The notes below the pieces were generated by a model. It was not told where the DNA came from, searched no databases, and worked only from the letters and a program-made list of their open reading frames with translations. Both the position numbers and the translations under genes were made by a program. 64,000 nt of DNA, from contig NZ_LZJN01000192.1 of assembly GCF_001667735.1 (NCBI RefSeq), positions 1 through 64,000 on the forward strand, in the 5' to 3' direction. Position 1 is the stretch's first letter; every line of letters starts with the position of its first letter. Source of the stretch: Mycobacterium sp. E183. Its GTDB lineage: Bacteria > Actinomycetota > Actinomycetes > Mycobacteriales > Mycobacteriaceae. Positions 16,384-24,807 of the stretch are shown in pieces.

Positions 16384-17561
16384 GGCGCGATCGCGTCCGC
16401 CTCGGCGTCGGCGGCTTCGTCGATTTCGGCGTGCCGCTCTCGTTTCTCCCAGCGCCGCAACGCTTCTCGGCAGGGCGATTCGACCAGCCCGTAGCTGACC
16501 GCGGCGATCGCCCACCCGAAGAGCAACGTCAGCGCCAGCACCTCGGGCATCCGGCCGGTGAACGCGAACGTCCCGAGCACCGGGAACACCATGGCCAGCG
16601 CTGCCAGGTGCCACACGAACAGGCCGTAGGACCACCGCCCGAGCGTCACCATGACGGTGCTGCCGAGCAGCCGGTGCGGCGTGTCGATCCGGTCGAGTAC
16701 CAGGGGGGCGACCAAGGCGAACGCCACCAGCGAGCCCGCCGCCGTCTTCACCGCGAACTGCGTTGCGGTGCCGGGAATCAGGCCCTCGGGCCCGGCAAGC
16801 GGGGACGCCGCCAGCAGATAAGCCAGCACGGCGACGACGGCCATCACGACACGGTGCCGCGCCAACCGCGCCGGCAGGTCGATCGGGCTGTGCACCCATT
16901 CCGCCAGCAGCATGCCCGCGGCGAACCAGGAGAAGAACGCCGGCGGCCAGTTGAGCGGGTTGGTGCCGGACCCGGAATGGATGGGCACCCAGCCCCACGC
17001 CCAGCTCAGCGCCGCCAGGGCGGCGATCGCCGGGACCCGCGCGCCCACCGGCAGGCGCCGGGCCAGCAGCGCCAGGATCGGCAGGGCCAGATAGAAGCTG
17101 ACCTCGACCGAAAGGCTCCACATCTGCGTCAGCCCCCCGGTCAGCGTGAGGGGCACATAGATCTGGGTGAGGGTCAGGTTGGCCAGCCACACCGTCGGGC
17201 TGGCGTGATCGGCGTCGGGCAGCAGCGACAGGATCACGACGACCGCCACCAGGTAGGCGGGCATGATGCGCACCACCCGGGACCGCAGGTAGTGGCCCGT
17301 GCGGGGCCGCGGCTGCAGGCCGCGCGCCGCCGCGGCGTGCCCGCGCCACAGCAGAAAACCGGACAGCGCGAAGAACACCGCGACCGCCAGGTCGAAGCGG
17401 CCGAACAGCCGGCCGGTGATCCCGCTGGAGTGCCCGGTCTGGAACGCGACGTGGGTGACCACCACGCCCATGGCCGCGCACGCGCGCATCCCCTCCACCG
17501 CGGGCAGGAAGCTGCGGACTCCGCCCACCCGTTGGCCATCGGTCACCCCCACAGTTTGCAT
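16380..17561 (-). CDS. Membrane acyltransferase, family 3 (Rv0228-type)
   Basis: This 393-residue polytopic protein belongs to acyltransferase family 3 (OafA-like), which moves acyl groups onto envelope sugars or lipids. The signature near the N-terminus is FLPAVEGMRACAAMGVVVTH, whose final His matches the conserved catalytic His of helix 1. About ten hydrophobic segments follow, with TQMWSLSVEVSFYLALPIL near residue 145 being a typical family motif. The tail after residue 370 is cytoplasmic and acidic. Genes Rv0224c to Rv0228 stay together in mycobacteria, and this neighbourhood is linked to lipoglycan and envelope synthesis, but the acceptor of this enzyme is unknown. Confidence 0.87.
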   Translation of the reverse strand: MQTVGVTDGQRVGGVRSFLPAVEGMRACAAMGVVVTHVAFQTGHSSGITGRLFGRFDLAVAVFFALSGFLLWRGHAAAARGLQPRPRTGHYLRSRVVRIMPAYLVAVVVILSLLPDADHASPTVWLANLTLTQIYVPLTLTGGLTQMWSLSVEVSFYLALPILALLARRLPVGARVPAIAALAALSWAWGWVPIHSGSGTNPLNWPPAFFSWFAAGMLLAEWVHSPIDLPARLARHRVVMAVVAVLAYLLAASPLAGPEGLIPGTATQFAVKTAAGSLVAFALVAPLVLDRIDTPHRLLGSTVMVTLGRWSYGLFVWHLAALAMVFPVLGTFAFTGRMPEVLALTLLFGWAIAAVSYGLVESPCREALRRWEKRERHAEIDEAADAEADAIAP

Positions 17562-17612
17562 CTGCGGCGTTGGGGAACGAATGGGTAGACCCGAAGGACC
17601 GGGCAGCAGGTT

Positions 17613-17646
17613 CGTAAGCCGAGGCCTTACGTTCGGCTGTTAGGGT
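17613..17646 (+). promoter_or_regulatory. Candidate regulatory dyad and -10 upstream of the DUF3068 gene
   Basis: CGTAAG (17613-17618) and CTTACG (17626-17631) form an inverted repeat with a 7-base spacer, followed by TAGGGT (17641-17646), which fits a TANNNT -10 element. Transcription would begin near 17653, giving a leader of about 50 bases with AGGAGG before the GTG. No clear -35 was found. Confidence 0.35.
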
Positions 17647-17701
17647 CAAACGGGTTTGCGGCTGACGGCGCATTAAGACAGCACTAGGAGGGCACAGCAA
17701 C

Positions 17702-18979
17702 GTGAACCGAGCAGTCATGTTGCGGTTCGCCGCATGCGGGATCATCGGACTGGGCGCCGCCCTGCTGATCGCCGCGCTGCTGTTGTCGACCTACACCACC
17801 AGCCGGATCACCAAGGTTCCGCTCGACATCGACGCCACGCTGATCAGCGACGGCACCGGAACCGCGCTCGACGCCGCGTCACTGTCGACGGACCACGTCG
17901 TCGTCAACCAGAACGTGCCGCTGGTGTCCCAACAGCAGATCAGCGTCGAGTCACCCGCGAACGCCGACGTGGTCACGCTGCAGGTCGGTAGCTCGGTGCG
18001 GCGCACCGACAAGCAGAAGGACAGCGGCCTGCTGCTGGCGATCGTCGACACCGTCACCCTCAACCGCAAGACGGCGATGGCCGTGTCCGACGACACCCAC
18101 ACCGGCGGCTCGGTCCAGAAGCCGCGCGCCTTCAACGACGAGAACCCGCCCACCGCGATGCCGCTGCGGCACGACGGCCTGGCCTACCGGTTCCCGTTCC
18201 ACACCGAGAAGAAGACGTACCCCTATTTCGATCCGATCGCGCAGAAGCCGTTCGACGTCAACTACGACAGCCAAGAGGACGTCAACGGCCTGACCACCTA
18301 CAAGTTCACCCAGAACATCGGCTACAACGCCGACGGCAAGCTGGTGGCCCCCGTGGCGTACCCGTCGCTGATGGCCGGCAACGAGGACGCCAAGCAGACC
18401 ACGTCGGCGTCGATGTGGGGCATCCAGGGCGGCGACCCGAACGAGCAGATCACCATGACCCGCTACTACGCCGCGCAGCGGACCTTCTGGGTGGACCCGG
18501 TGTCGGGCACCATCGTCAAGGAGACCGAGCACGCCAACCACTACTTCGCCCGCGATCCGCTCAAACCGGAGCTGACGCTGGCCGACTACAAGGTCACCTC
18601 CAACCAGGACACCGTCGAATCGCAGGTCAACGCCGCCCGCGACGAACGGGACCGGCTCTCGCTGTGGTCGCGGGTGCTACCGATCACGTTCACCGCGGTC
18701 GGCCTGATCGCGCTGGTCGCCGGCGGCCTGCTCGCCTCGTTCAGCCTGCGGACCGAGAGCGCGTTGACCGATCCAGGCCTGGACCGGGGCGACCAGGACT
18801 TCTTCGGCCGCAGCGGGCTCGAGGAGCCGGTGCCCGGCGCCGAGGCCGAAACCGAGAAGCTGCCCACGCAGCGCCCCACGGCGCGCGATGATCCCGACGC
18901 GGAAGCGCCCACCCTGGGCTCCGACGAGCCGCCCGAATCCGGGCCGCCCGAGCCCACCAGCCCGCCCGAACGGGAATAG
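17702..18979 (+). CDS. DUF3068 membrane protein (Rv0227c-type), lipoglycan maturation
   Basis: This 425-residue protein has one N-terminal membrane helix (about 5-30), a large extracytoplasmic domain (31-315, including VVNQNVPLVSQQQISVES and KFTQNIGYNADGK), a second helix (about 322-345) and a cytoplasmic tail rich in Pro, Glu and Asp. This is the DUF3068/PorA-like architecture. From memory, the corynebacterial and M. smegmatis homologues (MSMEG_0317) are needed for lipomannan maturation and lipoarabinomannan synthesis. The GTG start has AGGAGG ten bases upstream. The next gene begins eight bases after its stop, so both are one transcription unit. Confidence 0.9.
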   Translation: MNRAVMLRFAACGIIGLGAALLIAALLLSTYTTSRITKVPLDIDATLISDGTGTALDAASLSTDHVVVNQNVPLVSQQQISVESPANADVVTLQVGSSVRRTDKQKDSGLLLAIVDTVTLNRKTAMAVSDDTHTGGSVQKPRAFNDENPPTAMPLRHDGLAYRFPFHTEKKTYPYFDPIAQKPFDVNYDSQEDVNGLTTYKFTQNIGYNADGKLVAPVAYPSLMAGNEDAKQTTSASMWGIQGGDPNEQITMTRYYAAQRTFWVDPVSGTIVKETEHANHYFARDPLKPELTLADYKVTSNQDTVESQVNAARDERDRLSLWSRVLPITFTAVGLIALVAGGLLASFSLRTESALTDPGLDRGDQDFFGRSGLEEPVPGAEAETEKLPTQRPTARDDPDAEAPTLGSDEPPESGPPEPTSPPERE

Positions 18980-18987
18980 CCCGCCGC

Positions 18988-20727
18988 GTGCGCTGGACCC
19001 GGCCCGGGTACGCGCTGGTCTTGGCGCTTCTGGTGGTCGGGCCGCTGCTCAAACCCGGTTACCTGCTGCTGCGCGACGCGGTGTCCACGCCGCGGTCGTT
19101 TGTGTCGGATACCGCGCTGGGGCTGACGGCGGCGCCGCGGGCGACGCCGCAAGACTTCGCGGTGGCGCTGGCCTCACACGTGCTGGACGGCGGCGTCGTG
19201 GTCAAAGCCCTGCTGGCGCTTGGGCTCTGGCTCGCCGGATGGGGTGCGGCCCGGCTGGTCGCGACGGCGTTGCCCGACGCGGGCATGGCCGGCCAGTTCG
19301 TCGCCACCACCCTGGCGATCTGGAACCCCTACGTCGCCGAGCGGCTGCTCCAGGGCCACTGGAGCCTGCTCGTCGGTTACGGCTGCCTGCCCTGGGTCGC
19401 GACGACCATGCTGGCGCTGCGGGCGGGCGCCGGCTCGTTGCTCGGCCTGGCCTTCTGGATCGCGCTGGCCGGGCTGACGCCGACCGGCCTGCTGCTCGCC
19501 GCGACGGTCGGGCTGGTGTGCGTCGCCGCCCCCGGGGCGGCCCGGCCCCGCTGGCTGTGCGCCGCGGTGGCGCTGGGCGCCGCGGTGGTGGCGGCGCTGC
19601 CCTGGCTGACCGCGGCGGTTCTGGGCGCGTCGCTGTCCTCTCACTCGGTGGCGAACACGCTGGGCGTGGCCGCGTTCGCGCCGCGCGCCGAGCCGGGTCT
19701 GGGGACGCTCGGCAGCCTGGCCGGCCTCGGCGGGATCTGGAACGGCGAGGCGGTGCCGATTTCGCGGACCACCCTGTTCGCGGCCGCGTCGGCCGTCGTG
19801 CTGCTTGGGGTGGTGGCGGCCGGGGTGCCGACGGTGTTGCGCCGCCCGGCGGCGCGTCCGCTGCTGGCGCTGGCGGCGGCGGCCGTGCTGGTGCCGGCCG
19901 CGCTGGCCACCGGCCCGGGCCTGCACCTGCTGGGCGCGGTGGTCGACGCCGTCCCCGGCTTCGGGGTGCTGCGGGACGGACAGAAGTGGGTGGCGCTGGC
20001 CGTGCCGGGATACGCGCTGGCGGGCGCGGGAGCGGTGGTGACGCTGCAGAGGTGGCTGTGGCCGGCGATCATGGCGCCGGTCTGCTGCCTCGCGCTGATC
20101 TTCGCGCTGCCCGACCTCGCCTGGGGCGTGTGGGGCCAGGTGTCCCCCGTGCAGTATCCGCGCGGATGGGCCGCGGTGGCCGCAACGATCAACGAGCGGC
20201 CCGCGACGGTGGCGGTGTTGCCGGCCGGCACGATGCGGCTCTACAGCTGGTCGGGCCGCGCGCCGGTGCTGGATCCGCTGCCCCGCTGGGTGCGCGCCGA
20301 CGTGCTGAGCACGGGCGACCTGGCCATCTCGGGGACCGTCATCCCCGGCGAGGGCAACCGCGCCCGCGCGGTGCAGCAGTTGCTGCTGGCCGGTCCCGAT
20401 CCGGCCGCCCTGGCCCCGGCCGGGGTGGGCTGGCTGGTCGTCGAGTCGGACACCGCGGGCGACATGGGGGCGTCCGCCCGCACCCTCGATGCGTTGACCG
20501 CGGCCTACCGCGACGACGACATCGCGCTCTACCGAATCGGCGGCGACACCGCCGGGGTGTCCGCCGGCGCGCGCACGGCGACGCTGATCGCGCATCTGGC
20601 GTGGCTGGCGGTGCTGATCGTGGGCGGCGCCGGCGCGCTGGTCGGCGCGTGGCGCTCGCGCACCGCAGCGGTTCGGCGACACTTTAACGACGGCGGCGAC
20701 ACGCCGATAAAGGACGCTCAGGATTGA
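18988..20727 (+). CDS. Polytopic membrane protein (Rv0226c-type), possible GT-C glycosyltransferase
   Basis: This 579-residue protein has a dozen or so hydrophobic segments and a soluble extracytoplasmic stretch near residues 380-520, followed by a last helix near 535-555. The motif AIWNPYVAERLLQGHWSLLV (about residue 110) looks like the first-loop region of GT-C type glycosyltransferases such as AftD, but I cannot confirm a catalytic acid. Length matches Rv0226c (about 576 residues). It is coupled to the DUF3068 gene, which acts in lipomannan/lipoarabinomannan synthesis. A role as a membrane sugar transferase or flippase in that pathway is inferred. Confidence 0.8.
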   Translation: MRWTRPGYALVLALLVVGPLLKPGYLLLRDAVSTPRSFVSDTALGLTAAPRATPQDFAVALASHVLDGGVVVKALLALGLWLAGWGAARLVATALPDAGMAGQFVATTLAIWNPYVAERLLQGHWSLLVGYGCLPWVATTMLALRAGAGSLLGLAFWIALAGLTPTGLLLAATVGLVCVAAPGAARPRWLCAAVALGAAVVAALPWLTAAVLGASLSSHSVANTLGVAAFAPRAEPGLGTLGSLAGLGGIWNGEAVPISRTTLFAAASAVVLLGVVAAGVPTVLRRPAARPLLALAAAAVLVPAALATGPGLHLLGAVVDAVPGFGVLRDGQKWVALAVPGYALAGAGAVVTLQRWLWPAIMAPVCCLALIFALPDLAWGVWGQVSPVQYPRGWAAVAATINERPATVAVLPAGTMRLYSWSGRAPVLDPLPRWVRADVLSTGDLAISGTVIPGEGNRARAVQQLLLAGPDPAALAPAGVGWLVVESDTAGDMGASARTLDALTAAYRDDDIALYRIGGDTAGVSAGARTATLIAHLAWLAVLIVGGAGALVGAWRSRTAAVRRHFNDGGDTPIKDAQD

Positions 20728-20778
20728 GTCTCGCGGGCCGGCGCTTGGGGGTCGACTCTCGCGGCCCGGCTCTTGGCG

Positions 20779-21936
20779 CTACACCACACCGCTGACCGGG
20801 TGGCCGGTCCGCACGGCGTCGAGGACCGTCCGCATGGCGTCGGCGCTTTGCCGCCAAGAGAATTCGCCGCTTCGGGTGTGGGCCTTGGCGCCGAGCTGGT
20901 CACGCAGCACCGGATCGGAAAGCAGCTCCTCGAGGCGGTCCACCAGCTCGGCGTGGGTGTCCACCAGGATCCCGGTCACCTCGTCGACGATCGAATCCGA
21001 CAGCCCGCCCGATGACCGGTAGCCGATGGTCGGCACCCGGTGCTGGGCCGCCTCGACGACCGCCAGCCCCCAACCCTCCTTGCGCGAGGGCAGCAGCTGC
21101 ACCCAAGCGCTTTGCAGCACATGGTGTTTGGTGACGTCGTCGACGTGACCATGAAAGGTCACCGCGCCCGAGATGCCCAGCCGGCCGACGTTGTCGACGA
21201 GCCGCTGTCGCCACCAGCCGTCGCCCACGATGTCGAGGTGCAGACCCGGCAGGCGCGGCCGCAGCCGCGCGACCGCCTCCAGCGCGTCCTCGATCTGCTT
21301 GTGCGGCACCAGCCGCGACAGCACCACCACCCGTGGCGCGGCGGCACGCGGGCCGGACAGCGTTCGCGCCGGGGCCTCGTCGAGGCCGTTGCGGACCACC
21401 GCGATGTGCGCGTTGTCGACCCCGAGCGTCACCAGGTCGCGCGCCGACGGCAGCGAGACCGTCACGTATTGGTTGCGGCGGTTCAGCCACGGCGACAGCC
21501 TCGACTCGACGAACCAGCCGAGCCGGCCGAGCACCGGGCCGGCCACCGGCCACTGTTCGCGGTGGCAGTGGTGCACCAGCACCACCACCCGGCGGCCGTA
21601 CACCAGCCGGGCGAGGAACGGCAGGCCGTTCTGGGTGTCGACGACCACGTCGGGCCGCACCCGCCGCAGCGGCCCGAGCCCCAGTCGCGCCGCGGCCATC
21701 GCGAGCAGGGCCCAGACGTAGACGGAGTAGCGGCCGCCCGCGCGGTCGATGCGCACACCGTCGACCACTTCCCGGCGCGGCGCGCCGGGGTAGCGGGCGG
21801 TGCGCAGCGTGACGGCGATGCCGGACGCGGCCAGCTGCGCGCCGATGCGCTGCAAGTAGGCCTCGCTGCCGCCGCCCTGCGGGTGACCGGTATCGCGCCA
21901 GCACAGCAGGAGCACGGAGCGCAGACCAGACATCAC
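20779..21936 (-). CDS. GT4-family glycosyltransferase (Rv0225-type)
   Basis: This 385-residue cytoplasmic glycosyltransferase has the GT-B fold. The N-terminal acceptor domain includes GHPQGGGSEAYLQRIGAQL, and the C-terminal nucleotide-sugar domain carries the EX7E motif in SRKEGWGLAVVEAAQHRVP. It should transfer a sugar from a nucleotide donor with retention of configuration. The position beside Rv0224c, Rv0226c and Rv0227c homologues suggests a lipoglycan or phosphoinositide-mannoside precursor as acceptor. The start is GTG 21936 or ATG 21933; TAGGCT (21947 to 21942, minus strand) lies 5-8 bases upstream, which suggests a leaderless message. The stop is 51 bases from that of the converging Rv0226c homologue. 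Confidence 0.88.
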   Translation of the reverse strand: MMSGLRSVLLLCWRDTGHPQGGGSEAYLQRIGAQLAASGIAVTLRTARYPGAPRREVVDGVRIDRAGGRYSVYVWALLAMAAARLGLGPLRRVRPDVVVDTQNGLPFLARLVYGRRVVVLVHHCHREQWPVAGPVLGRLGWFVESRLSPWLNRRNQYVTVSLPSARDLVTLGVDNAHIAVVRNGLDEAPARTLSGPRAAAPRVVVLSRLVPHKQIEDALEAVARLRPRLPGLHLDIVGDGWWRQRLVDNVGRLGISGAVTFHGHVDDVTKHHVLQSAWVQLLPSRKEGWGLAVVEAAQHRVPTIGYRSSGGLSDSIVDEVTGILVDTHAELVDRLEELLSDPVLRDQLGAKAHTRSGEFSWRQSADAMRTVLDAVRTGHPVSGVV

Positions 21937-22029
21937 TGGTCAGCCTAGCCCGGCGGCGCCCCCTCGGGGGCCGGCGACCCCGCCGGCCACTTCCGCCACA
22001 CGGGTCGCCGCCAGGAGGGAGCGTGCGGT

Positions 22030-22097
22030 TGCCCGCCTCGCAGCGACAATTCGGGCGACCGGGCGCCGCGCCGCGCGTTGTCGCTGTGAGGTGGGCA
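22030..22097. repeat. Long inverted repeat with 20-base arms
   Basis: TGCCCGCCTCGCAGCGACAA (22030-22049) is matched in reverse complement by TTGTCGCTGTGAGGTGGGCA (22078-22097), with two mismatches over 20 bases and a 28-base GC-rich spacer. It lies in the 247-base gap between the divergent Rv0225 and Rv0224c homologues. It could be a dispersed intergenic repeat, an RNA hairpin or a binding site for an oligomeric regulator. The rest of the gap shows nothing beyond the two start-proximal -10 elements. Confidence 0.6.
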
Positions 22098-22171
22098 CTT
22101 CGGATGCCGTCCGGCCCAGGGACGAAAGTGACTGATGTGACGAACCGCGGCGACCGCGCGCCGGCGCTGCG

Positions 22172-22177
22172 TAGGGT
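22172..22177 (+). promoter_or_regulatory. -10 element for a leaderless methyltransferase message
   Basis: TAGGGT ends six bases before the GTG at 22184. This is the spacing expected if transcription begins on the start codon. No -35 is recognisable. Confidence 0.4.
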
Positions 22178-22183
22178 TGGCCG

Positions 22184-22963
22184 GTGGCCGTGACCCCGGA
22201 TCCCACCCGAGTGTTCTCGCGGCGGGCGACCCTGGGCCGCGCGCTGCGGCTGCTGTCCGAGTTCCGCTTCGAGCAGTCGGACCCCGCCCGGTTCTACGGC
22301 GCGCTCGCGGCGGACACCGCCGCGATGGTGGGTGATCTCTGGCTGGCCACGCACGGCGAATCCCCGGCCGGGCGCACCCTGCTCGACGTCGGCGGCGGGC
22401 CCGGTTACTTCTCGGCCGCGTTCGCCGACGCCGGGATCCGCTACCTGGGCGTCGAACCCGACCCGAGCGAGATGCACGCGGCCGGGCCCGTCCCCGCCGG
22501 GCGCGCCGGGAACTTCGTGCGCGCCTCCGGCATGGCCCTGCCGTTCGCCGACGGCTCGGTGGACATCTGCCTGTCGTCCAACGTCGCCGAACACGTGCCG
22601 CGGCCGTGGCGGCTTGGCGCGGAGATGCTGCGGGTGACCAAGCCCGGCGGGCTGGCCGTGCTCTCCTACACCGTCTGGCTGGGCCCCTTCGGCGGGCACG
22701 AAATGGGCCTGAGCCACTATCTCGGCGGGGCGCGCGCCGCCAGGCGCTACGCCCGCAAACACGGGCATCCGGCCAAAAACGACTACGGGTCGTCGTTGTT
22801 CGCCGTGTCCGCGGCCGACGGCCTGGCGTGGGCCGCGGACACCGGCGCGGCCGTGGCCGCATTTCCCCGCTACCACCCCCGATGGGCGTGGTGGCTGACC
22901 TCGGTCCCCGTGCTGCGGGAGTTCCTGGTGAGCAATCTGGTGCTGGTCCTGCAACCCCAATAG
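22184..22963 (+). CDS. SAM-dependent methyltransferase (Rv0224c-type)
   Basis: This 259-residue class I methyltransferase has the SAM-binding motif I LLDVGGGPGYFSAAFA (about residues 68-83), the acidic residue ending strand 2 in YLGVEPDPSEM, motif II ICLSSNVAEHVPRPW and motif III LRVTKPGGLAVLSYT. The hydrophobic C-terminus (WAWWLTSVPVLREFL) could touch the membrane or a lipid substrate. It belongs to the conserved Rv0224c-Rv0228 envelope cluster, so an envelope lipid or glycan precursor is a likely substrate, but this is inference. GTG at 22184 fits the -10 spacing; GTG at 22190 is an alternative. Confidence 0.87.
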   Translation: MAVTPDPTRVFSRRATLGRALRLLSEFRFEQSDPARFYGALAADTAAMVGDLWLATHGESPAGRTLLDVGGGPGYFSAAFADAGIRYLGVEPDPSEMHAAGPVPAGRAGNFVRASGMALPFADGSVDICLSSNVAEHVPRPWRLGAEMLRVTKPGGLAVLSYTVWLGPFGGHEMGLSHYLGGARAARRYARKHGHPAKNDYGSSLFAVSAADGLAWAADTGAAVAAFPRYHPRWAWWLTSVPVLREFLVSNLVLVLQPQ

Positions 22964-22977
22964 TGAAACGTGTTCTC
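22964..22977. promoter_or_regulatory. KstR-like operator upstream of the aldehyde dehydrogenase
   Basis: TGAAACGTGTTCTC fits the cholesterol-regulator KstR pattern TnnAACnnGTTnnA except for the last base. It is also part of a perfect GAAACG-N6-CGTTTC dyad (22965-22982). It overlaps the -35 region of a candidate promoter whose -10 is TAGGGT (22996-23001). Such a site would repress the aldehyde dehydrogenase until cholesterol or another steroid is present. Confidence 0.5.
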
Positions 22978-23069
22978 GTTTCGCGTCGGCTTGGGTAGGG
23001 TGGCGCCCATGCGCGCCGGCGACGATAAGCACGGCAGCGCAATCTAAAAGGGTAGGAGGAGCGGCGCAG

Positions 23070-24539
23070 ATGGCCGACAGCAAGACCGAATACGACAAGC
23101 TTTTCATCGGCGGCAAGTGGGCTGAGCCGTCGACCGACGAGGTGATCGAGGTGCGCTGCCCGGCCACCGGCGAGTACGTCGGAAAGGTGCCGCTGGCGGC
23201 CGCCGCCGACGTCGACGCCGCGGTCGCCGCGGCGCGCGCGGCCTTCGACAACGGGCCCTGGCCGACCACCCCGCCAAAGGAGCGCGCGGCCGTGATCGCC
23301 AACGCGCTCAAGCTGATGGAGGAGCGCAAGGACACGTTCACCCAGCTGCTCGCGGCCGAGACGGGCCAGCCGCCGACCGGCGTCGAGACGATGCACTGGA
23401 TGAGCTCGATCGGGGCGCTCAACTTCTTCGCCGGCCCGGCCGTCGACCAGGTCAAGTGGAAAGACATCCGCACCGGCGGCTACGGGCAGAGCATCGTCTA
23501 TCGCGAGCCGATCGGCGTGGTGGGCGCGATCGTCGCGTGGAACGTGCCCCTGTTCCTGGCCGTCAACAAGCTGGGCCCGGCGCTGCTCGCCGGCTGTACC
23601 GTCGTGCTCAAGCCGGCCGCCGAAACCCCGTTGAGCGCAAACGCTTTGGCGGAGGCTTTTGCCGAGGCCGGACTGCCCGAGGGCGTGCTGTCGGTCGTGC
23701 CGGGCGGGATCGAGACCGGACAGGCGCTGACGTCCAACCCGAACGTCGACCTGTTCTCCTTCACCGGCAGCTCGGCGGTCGGCAAGGAGATCGGCCGGCG
23801 CGCCGCGGACATGCTCAAGCCGTGCACCCTGGAGCTCGGCGGCAAGTCGGCGGCCATCGTGCTCGACGACGTCGACCTGCCCTCCGCCATCCCGATGCTG
23901 GTGTTCTCCGGGATCATGAACACCGGCCAGGCCTGTGTGGCCCAGACCCGCATTCTGGCGCCACGCTCGCGGTACGACGAAATCGTGGACGCGGTAAGCA
24001 CTTTCGTGCAGGCGCTGCCGGTGGGCCTGCCGACGGACCCGGCCGCCCAGATCGGCTCGCTGATCTCGGAGAAGCAGCGGGCCCGGGTCGAGGGCTACAT
24101 CGCCAAGGGCATCGAGGAGGGCGCGCGGCTGGTCTGCGGCGGCGGCCGTCCCGAGGGCCTGGACAGCGGCTTCTTCGTGCAGCCGACCGTCTTCGCCGAT
24201 GTCGACAACAAGATGACGATCGCCCAGGAGGAGATCTTCGGGCCGGTGCTCAGCATCATCGGATACGACACCGAGGAGGACGCGATCAAGATCGCCAACG
24301 ACTCCGTGTACGGCCTGGCCGGCAGCGTGTGGACCTCCGACATCGACCGCGGCATCACGGTCTCGGAGAAGATTCGCACCGGGACCTACGGGATCAACTG
24401 GTACGCCTTCGACCCTTGTTGCCCGTTCGGCGGTTACAAGAACTCCGGCATCGGCCGCGAGAACGGCCCCGAAGGCGTGGAGCACTTCACCCAGCAGAAG
24501 AGCGTGCTCATGCCGATGGGCCACACGATCGAGGGCTGA
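23070..24539 (+). CDS. NAD(P)-dependent aldehyde dehydrogenase (Rv0223c-type)
   Basis: This 489-residue aldehyde dehydrogenase oxidises an aldehyde to its acid. The cofactor motif VAWNVPLFLAVNKLGPALLA, the general base Glu in LELGGKSAAI and the catalytic Cys in NTGQACVAQTR are all present, as is the C-terminal CPFGGYKNSGIGRENG. The ATG has AGGAGGAG upstream. The gene follows the methyltransferase by 106 bases and has its own KstR-like operator, so a steroid or lipid-derived aldehyde is a plausible substrate. A strong hairpin directly follows the stop, marking the end of the transcript. It is one of two aldehyde dehydrogenases in the window and differs clearly from GabD1. Confidence 0.92.
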   Translation: MADSKTEYDKLFIGGKWAEPSTDEVIEVRCPATGEYVGKVPLAAAADVDAAVAAARAAFDNGPWPTTPPKERAAVIANALKLMEERKDTFTQLLAAETGQPPTGVETMHWMSSIGALNFFAGPAVDQVKWKDIRTGGYGQSIVYREPIGVVGAIVAWNVPLFLAVNKLGPALLAGCTVVLKPAAETPLSANALAEAFAEAGLPEGVLSVVPGGIETGQALTSNPNVDLFSFTGSSAVGKEIGRRAADMLKPCTLELGGKSAAIVLDDVDLPSAIPMLVFSGIMNTGQACVAQTRILAPRSRYDEIVDAVSTFVQALPVGLPTDPAAQIGSLISEKQRARVEGYIAKGIEEGARLVCGGGRPEGLDSGFFVQPTVFADVDNKMTIAQEEIFGPVLSIIGYDTEEDAIKIANDSVYGLAGSVWTSDIDRGITVSEKIRTGTYGINWYAFDPCCPFGGYKNSGIGRENGPEGVEHFTQQKSVLMPMGHTIEG

Positions 24540-24555
24540 CGCTCCGACTACCGGG

Positions 24556-24594
24556 CGCGCACTCCCCGCGGGCGAAACCCGCGGGGAGTGCGCG
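24556..24594 (+). terminator. Strong terminator hairpin, 17-bp perfect stem
   Basis: A perfect 17-base-pair stem (24556-24572 with 24578-24594; first arm CGCGCACTCCCCGCGGG) closes on the five-base loop CGAAA, 16 bases after the aldehyde dehydrogenase stop. There is no U-tract after it, as is usual for mycobacterial intrinsic terminators. Confidence 0.8.
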
Positions 24595-24628
24595 TTCGAC
24601 GTTGATGCCCGGCGCACTAGCGCCAAAT

Positions 24629-24644
24629 TATGCAAAAAAGCATA
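24629..24644. promoter_or_regulatory. First copy of the TATGC-N6-GCATA palindrome
   Basis: TATGCAAAAAAGCATA is an inverted repeat with 5-base arms and an A6 centre. The same arms and spacing recur at 24760-24775, with centres 131 bases apart. In a GC-rich genome two AT-rich 10-base matches so close together are unlikely to be chance, and they suggest one dimeric regulator binding both sites, perhaps with DNA looping. Confidence 0.6.
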
Positions 24645-24736
24645 GAAAAGCCCTTGTGACGGTCCTGTAAATCAGGAGCGGCATCCCGCCCGCTTCGGCA
24701 TTTCCCGTGCTTCCGGGTTTACATAGGGGATAAAAC

Positions 24737-24775
24737 TTGCTTACTGGACCGCTGTCTTATATGCTTCTCAGCATA
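24737..24775 (+). promoter_or_regulatory. Promoter with the second TATGC-N6-GCATA palindrome over its -10
   Basis: TTGCTT (24737-24742) and TATGCT (24760-24765) are separated by 17 bases, a good housekeeping-type promoter. The palindrome TATGCTTCTCAGCATA (24760-24775) starts exactly on the -10 and covers the expected transcription start near 24772. A protein bound here would block the promoter of the 43-codon ORF and the TetR gene that follow, so autorepression is the simplest reading. Confidence 0.6.
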
Positions 24776-24807
24776 ATCATGGTCGGCGCTTAGGCCGGGA
24801 GAGAATC

